Origin: Magnetospirillum sp902729445
Lineage (GTDB): Bacteria > Pseudomonadota > Alphaproteobacteria > Rhodospirillales > Magnetospirillaceae
Assembly (NCBI RefSeq): GCF_902729445.1
Contig: NZ_CACVCE010000056.1
Span: 135,456-199,455, forward strand
Direction of reading: 5' to 3'
Length of the DNA stretch: 64,000 nt
The notes under the pieces are model-generated. The model worked only from the letters and a program-made list of their open reading frames with translations, did not search any database and had not been told where the DNA came from. The translations under genes and the position numbers were made by a program. Below, piece by piece: positions 1-8,029 of this stretch (the stretch's first letter is position 1; each line of letters starts with the position of its first letter).

Positions 1-19
1 CCATCGTCTCTTTTCCTCG
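1..19 (-). promoter_or_regulatory. Possible ribosome binding site and start codon of a leftward gene cut by the window edge
   Basis: On the minus strand an ATG at 4-2 is preceded by GAGGAAAAG at a sensible distance. This fits the start of a gene that lies outside the window. Only four coding bases are visible, so neither the gene nor its reality can be judged. Between here and 231 I see no other gene. Confidence 0.3.
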
Positions 20-230
20 TCCGGGTTGGGTCTTGCTGCCCATGTCTAAAGGCTTGGGTTCAACTGTCGCTACAGTGCCAAAGACCAAAGCCACCCGAAA
101 CACCCGGGCGGGGTGGCCCGCTCAATTACATGGGTGGCGAAAAAACTCCCCGAAAGTGGGGCGAATGGGCGGTTTCTGTCGAGCGTGAAATGCGGCGGGT
201 GGGGCGTGCCCACCCTGAATGGCGCGAGGC

Positions 231-259
231 TTGCCTTCCGGTGGCGCGATCCGTAAACT
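231..259 (+). promoter_or_regulatory. Candidate sigma-70 promoter of the xseB-ispA-dxs operon
   Basis: TTGCCT at 231-236 and TAAACT at 254-259 are separated by exactly 17 bases. A transcript would begin near 266 and give a leader of about 35 bases before xseB. This is a match by eye to the housekeeping consensus and is not proven. Confidence 0.35.
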
Positions 260-300
260 CCCGCCCTTCGCTTCACATTCCACCGCGAGTTCTCACGCCG

Positions 301-546
301 ATGGCCGATCTTCCGCCCGATATCGCCGCGCTCAGCTTCGAGGAGGCCTTGGCCGAACTCGAAGGGATCGTCAAACGGCTGGAGACCGGCGCGACCCGCC
401 TGGACGATGCCATCGCCGCCTACGAGCGCGGCGCCAAGCTGCGCGCCCATTGCGAGGCCCGCCTGAAGGAAGCCCAGGCCCGGGTCGAACGGATCGTGCT
501 GGGGCCGGATGGGGCGGTCTCGGTGGCCCCGGCGGCAGTGGAATAG
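301..546 (+). CDS. xseB: Exodeoxyribonuclease VII small subunit
   Basis: The 81-residue product has the short two-helix form of XseB. It shows the family pattern SFEEALAELEGIVKRLE followed by LDDAIAAYERGAKL near residues 9-46. The protein binds the large XseA subunit to form the nuclease that degrades single-stranded DNA in both directions; xseA is not in the window. The ATG at 301 gives the usual family length, although longer in-frame starts exist upstream. It is the first gene of an operon with ispA and dxs, an order common in Proteobacteria; ispA starts 8 bases after its stop. Confidence 0.93.
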   Translation: MADLPPDIAALSFEEALAELEGIVKRLETGATRLDDAIAAYERGAKLRAHCEARLKEAQARVERIVLGPDGAVSVAPAAVE

Positions 547-554
547 GGATCGTC

Positions 555-1463
555 ATGCCCCGTATGTCCCCGCAATCCCGCCGCTTGTCCGAGGCGCTGG
601 CCGCCGCCGCCGCCCAAGTCAACGCCGAGCTTGATCTGCTGCTGCAGGCCGGCGAGGGCCCGGAACGGCGTGTCCATGAAGCCATGCGCTACGCCACCCT
701 GGATGGCGGCAAAAGGTTGCGGCCGTTCCTGGTGATTCAGTCGGCGTCGCTGTTCAACGTGTCGCCCTCGTCGGCGCTCAGGGTGGCGGCCGCCCTTGAG
801 ATGGTCCATTGCTATTCGCTGGTCCATGACGATTTGCCGTGCATGGACGACGACGATTTGCGCCGTGGTCGCCCGACCTGTCACAAGAAGTTCGACGAGG
901 CCACGGCGCTGTTGGCCGGCGACGGCCTGCTGACCCGGGCCTTCGAGGTGCTGGCCGGCGAGGCCACCCATTGCGATCCATTGGTCCGCTGCCAGCTGGT
1001 GGGCGAGTTGGCCCACGCCGCCGGCGGGCAGGGCATGGTCGGCGGTCAGATGGTCGATCTGCAGGCGGCGAGCCTGACCATGGACGTCAACGACATCACC
1101 CGCCTGCAGCAGATGAAGACCGGCCGCCTGATCAGCTTCGGCTGCGAGGCCGGGGCGATCCTGGGCAAGGCGGCCTCGTCCCTGCGGCTGGCCTTGAAGA
1201 ATTACGCGCGCGAGATCGGTCTGGCCTTCCAGATCGCCGACGACATCTTGGATGTCGAGGGCGACGCGAAGCAGGTCGGCAAGGCGCTGCGCAAGGATGC
1301 CGAGGCCGGCAAGGCCACCTTTGTTTCGCTTCTGGGCATCGACCGGGCCCGCGCCCAGGCCAAGATGTTGGCCGACCAGGCCTGCCGTCACCTTGAACCC
1401 TTCGGCGACAAGGCCGACCTTCTGCGCTCGACTGCGCTCTATATCGTCGAGCGGCGGACCTAA
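555..1463 (+). CDS. ispA: Farnesyl diphosphate synthase (short-chain polyprenyl synthase)
   Basis: This 302-residue cytosolic enzyme condenses DMAPP and GPP with IPP to give FPP. Both aspartate-rich motifs are present: DDLPCMDDDDLRRGRPT near residue 92 and DDILD near residue 229, which bind the Mg-diphosphate. GGKRLRP near residue 55 is also typical. The ATG at 555 gives the family length; a longer reading frame upstream only overlaps xseB in another frame. It sits between xseB and dxs, so precursor synthesis and its first chain elongation are co-transcribed. Product chain length (C15) is inferred from the family. Confidence 0.95.
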   Translation: MPRMSPQSRRLSEALAAAAAQVNAELDLLLQAGEGPERRVHEAMRYATLDGGKRLRPFLVIQSASLFNVSPSSALRVAAALEMVHCYSLVHDDLPCMDDDDLRRGRPTCHKKFDEATALLAGDGLLTRAFEVLAGEATHCDPLVRCQLVGELAHAAGGQGMVGGQMVDLQAASLTMDVNDITRLQQMKTGRLISFGCEAGAILGKAASSLRLALKNYAREIGLAFQIADDILDVEGDAKQVGKALRKDAEAGKATFVSLLGIDRARAQAKMLADQACRHLEPFGDKADLLRSTALYIVERRT

Positions 1464-1474
1464 GGAAGATCATT

Positions 1475-3391
1475 ATGACCAACTCGTCCACCCGCCTGCT
1501 GGACCAGGTCCACGTTCCGGCCGACATGCGCGACTTTTCAGTCGAGCAACTGCGCCAACTGTCCGACGAGGTCCGCCAGGAAATGATCGAATCGGTGTCG
1601 ATCACCGGCGGCCATTTGGGAGCGGGCCTTGGCGTGGTGGAGCTGACGGTGGCGCTGCATCACGTTTTCGATACCCCGGCCGACAAATTGATCTGGGATG
1701 TCGGCCACCAGGCCTATCCGCACAAGATTTTGACCGGTCGGCGCGACCGCATGCGCACGCTGCGCCAGGGCGGCGGCCTGTCAGGATTCACCAAGCGAAG
1801 CGAAAGCGAGTACGACCCCTTCGGGGCCGGCCATTCCTCGACCTCGATCTCGGCCGGGCTGGGCATGGCGGTGGGCCGCGACCTCAAGGGGGCGAATTTC
1901 AACGTCGTCGCGGTGATCGGCGACGGCGCCATGAGCGCCGGCATGGTCTACGAGGCGATGAACAATGCCGGCTCGATGGACAGCCGCCTGGTGGTGGTGC
2001 TGAACGACAACGATATGTCGATCGCCCCGCCGGTGGGCGCCATGAGCGCCTATCTTTCGCGCCTGTTGTCGTCCAGGCCTTATCTGTCGATCCGTCACTT
2101 CGCCAAGGACATCGCCGCCATGCTGCCGCCTCCGCTGGAGCGCGCGGCGCGCCGGGCCGAGGAATATGCCCGCGGCATGGTCTCGGGCGGCGGCACCTTG
2201 TTCGAGGAACTGGGCTTCTATTATGTCGGCCCGATCGATGGCCATAATTTCGATCACCTGCTGCCGGTCTTGAAGAACGTCCGCGATTCGGCCGAGACCA
2301 AGCCGGTCTTGATCCATGTGGTGACCAAGAAGGGCCGGGGCTATCCGCCGGCCGAGGAAGCCGCCGACAAGTATCATGGCGTCGGCCGCTTCGACGTGGT
2401 GACCGGCAAGCTGGCCAAGCCCAAGGCCAACGCGCCCAGCTATACCTCGGTGTTCGCCCGCGGCCTGCTGGCCGAGGCCGCCCACGACGACCGCATCGTC
2501 GCCATCACCGCCGCCATGCCGGCCGGGACGGGACTGGACAAGTTCGCGGACAAGCATCCGGGACGCTGCTTCGATGTCGGCATCGCCGAACAGCATGCGG
2601 TGACCTTCGCCGCCGGTCTGGCCTGCGAGGGCTTCAAGCCGTTCTGCGCGCTTTATTCGTCGTTCCTGCAGCGCGGCTATGATCAGGTGGTCCACGACGT
2701 GGTGCTGCAGGGCCTGCCGGTGCGTTTCGCCATCGACCGCGCCGGATTGGTCGGCGCCGATGGGGCGACCCATGCCGGCTCGTTCGATCTGGCCTTCCTG
2801 GGCTGCCTGCCCGACCATGTCTTCATGTGCCCGTCGGACGAGGCCGAGCTGATGCATGCGGTGGCCACCGCCGCCGCCATCGACGATCGTCCGTCCTTCT
2901 TCCGCTATCCGCGCGGCGAGGGGGTCGGCATCGACCTGCCTGAACGCGGCCAGGTGCTGCCCATCGGCAAGGGGCGGGTGTTGCGCCAGGGCAACCGGGT
3001 GGCGCTGCTGTCGCTGGGCACCCGCCTGGCCGAGGCGCTGGCCGCCGCCGACGATCTGGCGGCGCGCGGACTGTCCACCACCGTCGCCGACGCCCGCTTC
3101 ATGAAGCCGCTGGACGAGGAGCTGATCCTGCGCCTGGCCCGCGAGCACGAAGTGTTGATCACCATCGAGGAAGGCTCGATCGGCGGTTTCGGCAGCCATG
3201 TGCTGAATCTGTTGGCCCTGTCGGGTGCGCTGGACAAGGGCTTGAAGGTGCGGCCGATGGCGCTGCCCGACCGCTTCATCGAGCATGATTCGCCGATGGC
3301 CCAGTATGACCAGGCCGGCCTGAACGCTCCGCAGATCGTGGCCACGGTGCTGGATGCGCTGGGGCAGCGGGTCAGTGCGGCGATTGCCTAA
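1475..3391 (+). CDS. dxs: 1-deoxy-D-xylulose-5-phosphate synthase
   Basis: The 638-residue, full-length, thiamine-diphosphate-dependent transketolase-like enzyme joins pyruvate and glyceraldehyde-3-phosphate in the first step of the MEP isoprenoid pathway. The sequence shows the DXS start region with HVFDTPADKLIWDVGHQ, the ThDP motif GDGAMSAGMVYEAMNNAG near residue 149, and the central DVGIAEQHAVTFAAG. An AAGGAAG ribosome site lies just before the ATG at 1475, 11 bases after ispA. It is the last gene of the operon. The AT-rich gap after it contains no clear terminator. Confidence 0.97.
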   Translation: MTNSSTRLLDQVHVPADMRDFSVEQLRQLSDEVRQEMIESVSITGGHLGAGLGVVELTVALHHVFDTPADKLIWDVGHQAYPHKILTGRRDRMRTLRQGGGLSGFTKRSESEYDPFGAGHSSTSISAGLGMAVGRDLKGANFNVVAVIGDGAMSAGMVYEAMNNAGSMDSRLVVVLNDNDMSIAPPVGAMSAYLSRLLSSRPYLSIRHFAKDIAAMLPPPLERAARRAEEYARGMVSGGGTLFEELGFYYVGPIDGHNFDHLLPVLKNVRDSAETKPVLIHVVTKKGRGYPPAEEAADKYHGVGRFDVVTGKLAKPKANAPSYTSVFARGLLAEAAHDDRIVAITAAMPAGTGLDKFADKHPGRCFDVGIAEQHAVTFAAGLACEGFKPFCALYSSFLQRGYDQVVHDVVLQGLPVRFAIDRAGLVGADGATHAGSFDLAFLGCLPDHVFMCPSDEAELMHAVATAAAIDDRPSFFRYPRGEGVGIDLPERGQVLPIGKGRVLRQGNRVALLSLGTRLAEALAAADDLAARGLSTTVADARFMKPLDEELILRLAREHEVLITIEEGSIGGFGSHVLNLLALSGALDKGLKVRPMALPDRFIEHDSPMAQYDQAGLNAPQIVATVLDALGQRVSAAIA

Positions 3392-3491
3392 TTTAGAACA
3401 TCATAAATAAGCAATATATACTACCTGGCAGAAACCAACACGTGCCAGACTAATTAACATGATAATTTCGTTGTTCCAGGAGGCATAGACA

Positions 3492-3911
3492 ATGGAAACT
3501 CCGGAATTTTGGTCATGCAATCTTGAAGTATCGAGAATCAGTGGTATAGTATATTCCGGTTTTGTAGTCGGAGCCGAATCTGTGGATATGGAATTAGAAA
3601 AGCTTCAGGATAGTGCCCGACGCGCGAGCACGTTGCTGAAGGCCATGAGTAACGAACATCGGCTGATGATTCTGTGTCAGCTTCTGCACGGGGAAAAGTC
3701 GGTGGGCGAGCTTGAGCGCCTGATCGGGCTGTCGCAATCCGCCCTGTCGCAGCATCTGGCCCGCCTGCGCCGCGACAATCTGGTGCAGACCCGCCGCCAG
3801 GCCCAGACCATCCATTATTCCCTGGCCGGTCACGAAGCCAGCGCGGTGATCAACACCCTGTATGGTCTTTATTGCGCCAAGGAAGTGGGCGGCGGCTGCG
3901 CTGCGGCCTGA
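3492..3911 (+). CDS. ArsR-family repressor of the BigR/SqrR/YgaV sulfur-sensing type
   Basis: This is a 139-residue winged-helix protein. The ArsR core starts near residue 34; SNEHRLMILCQLL and LSQSALSQHLARLR (the recognition helix, near residues 80-93) are clear. Cys62 and Cys128 lie in LILC-like and LYCAKE contexts and are 66 residues apart, the spacing of the redox cysteine pair in SqrR and BigR. That predicts a persulfide/tetrasulfide sensor and not a metal sensor. The start is set by AGGAGG nine bases before the ATG and gives an unusual 33-residue N-terminal extension with a further cysteine (Cys9). A shorter start near residue 33 is possible. The gene abuts the oppositely directed MBL gene with no gap. 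Confidence 0.85.
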   Translation: METPEFWSCNLEVSRISGIVYSGFVVGAESVDMELEKLQDSARRASTLLKAMSNEHRLMILCQLLHGEKSVGELERLIGLSQSALSQHLARLRRDNLVQTRRQAQTIHYSLAGHEASAVINTLYGLYCAKEVGGGCAAA

Positions 3912-4943
3912 TCACGCCTTGGCGTAGATCCACACTCCATCGCCTCTGTCGCCTCGCCTGATCGCGCCCTGCTCCATCAAATGGTGCAGGTGCGACAGGC
4001 TTTCGCCGATGGCGAAGCTGGTCTGCTGGGCGTCCAGCGGCCGCTTGAACAGCACCTTCAAAACATCGCGGGCGGTGACGCCCTGGGCCGAGCAGGCTTC
4101 CAGCGTCAGGGCCAGGCGATCGTCATGGTGGGCCTGCAGTTGGTCGGCGCGGACGTGAAGGCCCACGAAGGGCAGGTTGTGCGACGGCAGCACCAGGGCG
4201 TCGGCCGGCAATTGCTTCAGGCGCTCAAGGGCGGCCAGGAAGTCGCCCAGCGGCGTGGCGTCGGGCTCTTGCGGCCACACGCCGATGATTGGGCTGATCT
4301 TGGGCAGAATCTGGTCGCCCGAGATCAGCACGTTGGCTTCCTCGCACCACAGGCAGGCATGTTCGGGCGAATGGCCGCCGCCTTCCAGCACGACCCAGGT
4401 CCGGCCGCCGATGACCAGTTCCGATCCGTGGCGGATGGCGGTGATGGCGGCAGGCAGCGGACGGATGCGGGAACGATAGGTGCCGGCCCGCTCGCGGATG
4501 CCGGCCAGCATGTCGTCGTCATAGGCGCAGCGGCGATAATGCTCGACCTGATTTTCCACATAGTCGGCGCCCTGGTCCAGCATCAGCATGCGGCCGAAGG
4601 TCCATTCGCCGACGGTGGCCCGCATGCGCACGGACCATTGGGCCGCCAGCGGTCCGGCCAAGCCCATATGGTCGGGGTGGAAGTGTGTGCAGATCAGGCC
4701 GGTCACCGGCTTGGCGGCCAGCGGCCCGGCGAACAGCGCCTGCCAGCACTCCCAGGTCTCGTCATTGCCGACCCCGGTATCGACCAGCACCCAGCCATCG
4801 CCATCGTCCAGCGCCCACAGATTGATGTGGTCCAGGGCGAAGGGCAGCGTCATGCGAATCCACCAGATGCCCGGGGCGACCTCCGTGACCGCGCCGGGTT
4901 CGGGCGGGGTGGGGAAGGGGAAGTGCAGAGGGGCGTGGCTCAC
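3912..4943 (-). CDS. MBL-fold metallo-hydrolase with C-terminal winged-helix segment
   Basis: The 343-residue protein has the metallo-beta-lactamase zinc motif THFHPDHMG (HxHxDH) near residue 87, a GGGHSPEH histidine and a SGDQIL aspartate further on, and a histidine in LPSHNLPF. The last 80 residues look like the small helical/winged domain of LACTB2-like hydrolases. I choose the GTG at 4943 because GGAGGA precedes it by six bases; the ATG 54 bases upstream has no such site. The substrate is unknown. It faces the sulfur-sensor gene tail to tail. BigR-type operons often carry an MBL persulfide dioxygenase, but this protein is not obviously of that subgroup. Confidence 0.8.
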   Translation of the reverse strand: MSHAPLHFPFPTPPEPGAVTEVAPGIWWIRMTLPFALDHINLWALDDGDGWVLVDTGVGNDETWECWQALFAGPLAAKPVTGLICTHFHPDHMGLAGPLAAQWSVRMRATVGEWTFGRMLMLDQGADYVENQVEHYRRCAYDDDMLAGIRERAGTYRSRIRPLPAAITAIRHGSELVIGGRTWVVLEGGGHSPEHACLWCEEANVLISGDQILPKISPIIGVWPQEPDATPLGDFLAALERLKQLPADALVLPSHNLPFVGLHVRADQLQAHHDDRLALTLEACSAQGVTARDVLKVLFKRPLDAQQTSFAIGESLSHLHHLMEQGAIRRGDRGDGVWIYAKA

Positions 4944-5014
4944 GATGGGTCCTCCGATAAACCGGCATATGCTTACCGATTTGCTCCGGGTGTGCAAGCG
5001 GCGTGGTTTGTGGC

Positions 5015-5923
5015 ATGACCGATGCCATGAAGACGCTTCGCATCGGCATCGATTTGGGCGGCACCAAGACCGAAGCCATCGCGCTGGATCGCGCGACCGG
5101 GGCCGAGTTGGCGCGCCGCCGTGTCGCCACCGCCCAGGGCTCGTATGATGGCACCATTACCACCATTCGCGATCTGGTCGCGGGGCTCGAGTCCGATTTG
5201 GGCGCCGCCGGAACCGTCGGTATCGGTATTCCCGGGACCATTTCGCCGGCCACCGGTCTGGTCAAGAACGCCAATTCCACCTGGCTGATCGGCCAGCCGT
5301 TCGATCGCGACCTGGAAAGTGCGCTGGGCCGGCCGGTGCGGCTGGCCAACGACGCCGATTGCTTCGCTTTGTCGGAAGCGACCGATGGTGCCGGCACCGG
5401 CGCCGACACGGTGTTCGGGGTGATCTTAGGGACCGGGGTCGGCGGTGGCCTGGTGGTGCATGGCCGGCTGGTGGCCGGTCCCAATGCGGTGGCCGGCGAA
5501 TGGGGCCACAACCCGCTGCCGTGGCCGCGTGACGACGAGCGGCCGGGGCCGGCCTGCTATTGCGGAAAGACCGGCTGCGTCGAAACCTTCCTGTCCGGTC
5601 CGGGGCTCGAGCGCGACCACGGGCAAAATCTACGGGTGCCCGAGATCGCTGTCCTGGCTGATGCGGGTGATCCCGGTGCCGCAGCAGCGCTGGCCCGCTA
5701 CGAAGATCGGCTGGCCCGGGCTTTGGCGGTGGTGATCAACATCCTTGACCCCCACGTCATCGTGCTGGGCGGCGGGGTTGGCAATCTGACCCGGCTTTAT
5801 TCCAGCGTACCGGCCCGCTGGGGCGCGTATGTCTTTTCCGACAGCGTGGCGACGAGGCTGGTTCCTCCCCGGCACGGCGATTCCTCGGGCGTGCGCGGGG
5901 CGGCCTGGCTTTATCCCGCATAG
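5015..5923 (+). CDS. mak: Fructokinase (ROK family, Mak type)
   Basis: This 302-residue cytosolic sugar kinase is very close in pattern to E. coli Mak. The N-terminal ATP loop is RIGIDLGGTKTEAIAL, followed by VKNANSTWLIGQPFD, AGEWGHNPLPWPRD, the zinc-binding CYCGKTGCVETFLSG near residue 183, and the C-terminal HGDSSGVRGAAWL. It probably phosphorylates fructose to fructose-6-phosphate. The start is uncertain: ATG at 5015 and 5027 and GTG at 5003 are all in frame and none has a strong ribosome site. Its 3' end overlaps the convergent dihydroorotase-like gene by 13 bases. Confidence 0.9.
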   Translation: MTDAMKTLRIGIDLGGTKTEAIALDRATGAELARRRVATAQGSYDGTITTIRDLVAGLESDLGAAGTVGIGIPGTISPATGLVKNANSTWLIGQPFDRDLESALGRPVRLANDADCFALSEATDGAGTGADTVFGVILGTGVGGGLVVHGRLVAGPNAVAGEWGHNPLPWPRDDERPGPACYCGKTGCVETFLSGPGLERDHGQNLRVPEIAVLADAGDPGAAAALARYEDRLARALAVVINILDPHVIVLGGGVGNLTRLYSSVPARWGAYVFSDSVATRLVPPRHGDSSGVRGAAWLYPA

Positions 5924-7248
5924 GCTTCCTGGAAACGCACCGGGGCACCCAGCGGGTCGCCGATCAGGCTGTCTTCGCGCATGACGATATGGCCGCGGAT
6001 GATGGTGGCCAGCGGCCAGCCGGTGACCTTCTTGCCGTCGAACGGGGTCCAGCCGCAGCGGCTGACGATCCAACGGTTGGTGATGGTGCGCTTGGCCTTC
6101 AGATCGACGATGGTGAAGTCGGCGTCGTAGCCCAGCGCGATGCGGCCCTTGCCGGCCAGGTTGTAGATGCGCGACGGTCCCGCCGAGGTCAGATCGACAA
6201 AGCGCTGCAGGCTAAGCCGGCCATGATGGACATGGTCCAGCATGATCGGCACCAGGGTCTGCACCCCGGTCATGCCCGACGGGCTTTTCGGATAGGGCTG
6301 GCCCTTCTCCTCCAGGGTGTGCGGCGCGTGGTCGGACCCCAGCACATCGACGGTGCCGTCATTGATGGCCGCCCACAGGGCGTCGCGATGGCGGGCCTCG
6401 CGGATCGGCGGGTTCATCTGGGCCAGGGTGCCCAATTGCTCATAGCATTCCGGCGCGGCCAAGGTCAGGTGCTGCGGCGTGGTCTCGACGGTGGCCAGAT
6501 CCTTGTGTCCGGCCAGATAGGCCATTTCCTCGGCGGTAGTGACATGCAGGACATGGACGCGGCGCCGGGCCGCCTCGGCCAGGCGGATCAGCCGGGTGGT
6601 GGCCTTCAGGGCGGTTTCCTCGTCGCGCCAGATGTGGTGGGCGCGCGGATGGGCGGCCGCCTCGGCCAGGCCCTTCCGTTCGATCAGGCGTTCTTCGTCC
6701 TCGCAATGGACGGCGACGCGCCGCGTGCCTTGCGCCAGCACGCGGGCCAAGGTGGCATCGTCGGCGACCAGCAGGTTGCCGGTGCTTGACCCCATGAACA
6801 CCTTGATGCCGGCGCAGCCGGGAATGCGCTCCCACTGGGCCAGATGATCGACATTGTCGCCGGCGGCCCCCAGGAAGAAGGCGTGATCGGTCCAGGCGCG
6901 GCCCTTGGCGCGGGCCAGCTTGTCCTTCAACTCGGTCTCGGTGGTGGTGCCGGGCTTGGTGTTGGGCATCTCGAAGATCGCCACCACGCCGCCCATGGCG
7001 GCGGCGGCGGTGCCGGTGGACAAATCTTCTTTGTGTTCCAGCCCCGGCTCGCGGAAATGGACCTGGGTGTCGATCACGCCCGGCAGCACGGTCAGGCCGG
7101 AAGCGTCGAAGGCGTTGGCCGCCTCGGCCTGGGCAAGGTCGCCGATGGCGGTGATGCGCCCGCCAGCGACGCCGATATCGGCCTCTGCGGTGCCGTTGGG
7201 GGTGACGATGGCACCGCCGCGGATGATCAGATCGAAGGTCTCGCTCAT
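5911..7248 (-). CDS. Dihydroorotase-like amidohydrolase with a Gln in the first metal-ligand position
   Basis: The 445-residue amidohydrolase is of the dihydroorotase/hydantoinase group. The usual DxHxHxR metal motif reads DTQVHFREPG near residue 61, so the first His is Gln. The other expected ligands are present: Lys in GIKVFMGSSTG, His in AVHCEDE, His in HVLHVTTAEE and Asp in LGSDHAPH. It may be the working dihydroorotase of the pyrimidine pathway or a related cyclic-amidase. It follows the 132-residue gene by 11 bases and its GGAGG ribosome site overlaps that gene's stop, so the two are one operon. A second homologue lies at 32063-33373. Confidence 0.85.
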   Translation of the reverse strand: MSETFDLIIRGGAIVTPNGTAEADIGVAGGRITAIGDLAQAEAANAFDASGLTVLPGVIDTQVHFREPGLEHKEDLSTGTAAAAMGGVVAIFEMPNTKPGTTTETELKDKLARAKGRAWTDHAFFLGAAGDNVDHLAQWERIPGCAGIKVFMGSSTGNLLVADDATLARVLAQGTRRVAVHCEDEERLIERKGLAEAAAHPRAHHIWRDEETALKATTRLIRLAEAARRRVHVLHVTTAEEMAYLAGHKDLATVETTPQHLTLAAPECYEQLGTLAQMNPPIREARHRDALWAAINDGTVDVLGSDHAPHTLEEKGQPYPKSPSGMTGVQTLVPIMLDHVHHGRLSLQRFVDLTSAGPSRIYNLAGKGRIALGYDADFTIVDLKAKRTITNRWIVSRCGWTPFDGKKVTGWPLATIIRGHIVMREDSLIGDPLGAPVRFQEAYAG

Positions 7249-7259
7249 GGGGCAGCCTC

Positions 7260-7658
7260 CTACTTGACCGCGTTATTGATCAGGTACTGGCCGATATCGG
7301 CCGGCTTGACCTTGAAGTTCTTCGGCGGCTCGCGGCCATCCAGGGCCAGGGCCACCAGCATGGAATTCTCGACGCTGGCGATGGTGACCTTGAACAGGCC
7401 GGTGGCGCCCCGCAGCTTGGGATAGTAAAGCGGATCGACCGCCTTTTCCTTGCGCCCCAACTGGGCCAGGGCCTCTTCCTCAGATATCTCGCACGGCGCT
7501 GACGTCAACACCTTCCAGTCGCTCTGGCCGGCGAATCCTTCCAGCACCGCCTCGGGCGCGTCGTCGGTGACGCCGACCTTGTAGAGGTTCTTGCCCAAGC
7601 CGACATCGGCCCCCCATTCCTGGTTGGCCTTGCTGGCGGCGACATAGATGGTGGTCAT
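7260..7658 (-). CDS. Conserved-looking 132-residue protein, weakly GIY-YIG/T5orf172-like
   Basis: I do not recognise this protein with certainty. It begins with MTTIYVAASKANQEW, then LYKVGVTDDAPEAVLEGF, and later FKVTIASVENSMLVALAL. The order of a short strand with an aromatic pair, then YKVGVT, then a helix recalls the T5orf172 branch of GIY-YIG proteins, where Y(K/V)IGxT is usual, but the catalytic Arg is not where expected. No signal peptide or membrane helix is seen. The ATG at 7658 is chosen; a TTG 24 bases upstream is an alternative. It is translationally close to the dihydroorotase-like gene. Confidence 0.6.
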   Translation of the reverse strand: MTTIYVAASKANQEWGADVGLGKNLYKVGVTDDAPEAVLEGFAGQSDWKVLTSAPCEISEEEALAQLGRKEKAVDPLYYPKLRGATGLFKVTIASVENSMLVALALDGREPPKNFKVKPADIGQYLINNAVK

Positions 7659-7717
7659 AAGCGTGCGTTCCCGGCGTTGCAAAGCGCCAAGATGCGTCGG
7701 CGGTGGCAGCAGGTCAA

Positions 7718-7745
7718 GAAAACGAAAGCCCCGCCGAAGCGGGGC
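7718..7745 (-). terminator. Rho-independent terminator of the 53-residue gene
   Basis: A perfect 7-bp GC stem (7728-7734 with 7739-7745) closes a UUCG tetraloop when read on the minus strand. It is followed by TTTCGTTTTC. It starts six bases after the stop codon of the small gene at 7752. Confidence 0.85.
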
Positions 7746-7751
7746 CTGGGG

Positions 7752-7913
7752 TCAGCCGTTGGACGAGCCCGCCTTGGCCGGCGGCTGCTGCGGTGGAAGA
7801 TGGCGCAACAAGGCCGCCCGGTATTCAGGATTGGCCATCCAGCGGTCGAGATAGCCCTGAGCACGCGCCTCGGCGTTCTTCATGAACTCTATCTGCTGGT
7901 CGCGGTCCATCAT
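7752..7913 (-). CDS. Small hypothetical protein, 53 residues
   Basis: I do not recognise the family. The product begins MMDRDQQIEFMKNAEAR, has the segment YLDRWMANPEYRAALLRHL, and ends in a Pro/Gln-rich tail. It is charged, probably helical, and has no membrane segment. Support for a real gene comes from AAGGA eight bases before the ATG at 7913 and from a strong terminator directly after the stop. A second adjacent ATG at 7910 would shorten it by one residue. It is a single-gene unit between two minus-strand genes. Confidence 0.6.
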   Translation of the reverse strand: MMDRDQQIEFMKNAEARAQGYLDRWMANPEYRAALLRHLPPQQPPAKAGSSNG

Positions 7914-7960
7914 CGTATTCGTCCTTAAATCCACCTCGTCGTACACGTCGGTGCGTACGC

Positions 7961-7982
7961 AAAAAGTTAGGCTGGCCTAACT
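7961..7982 (-). terminator. Terminator of the 165-residue gene, or palindromic operator
   Basis: AGTTAGGC at 7965-7972 and GCCTAACT at 7975-7982 form a perfect 8-bp palindrome with a two-base centre. Read on the minus strand it is followed by TTTT, which fits a terminator for the gene ending at 8030. Because it also sits about 50 bases before the small gene at 7913, an operator role is possible. Confidence 0.5.
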
Positions 7983-8029
7983 CTCACTAAACTAGCGCTG
8001 TCGTTACGTTGCTTGCAATACCAATTCGG

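Noticed and set aside
219..554. An upstream extension of ispA by about 112 residues
   Set aside because: It overlaps xseB in another frame, is Arg-rich and not conserved. The ATG at 555 gives the family length.
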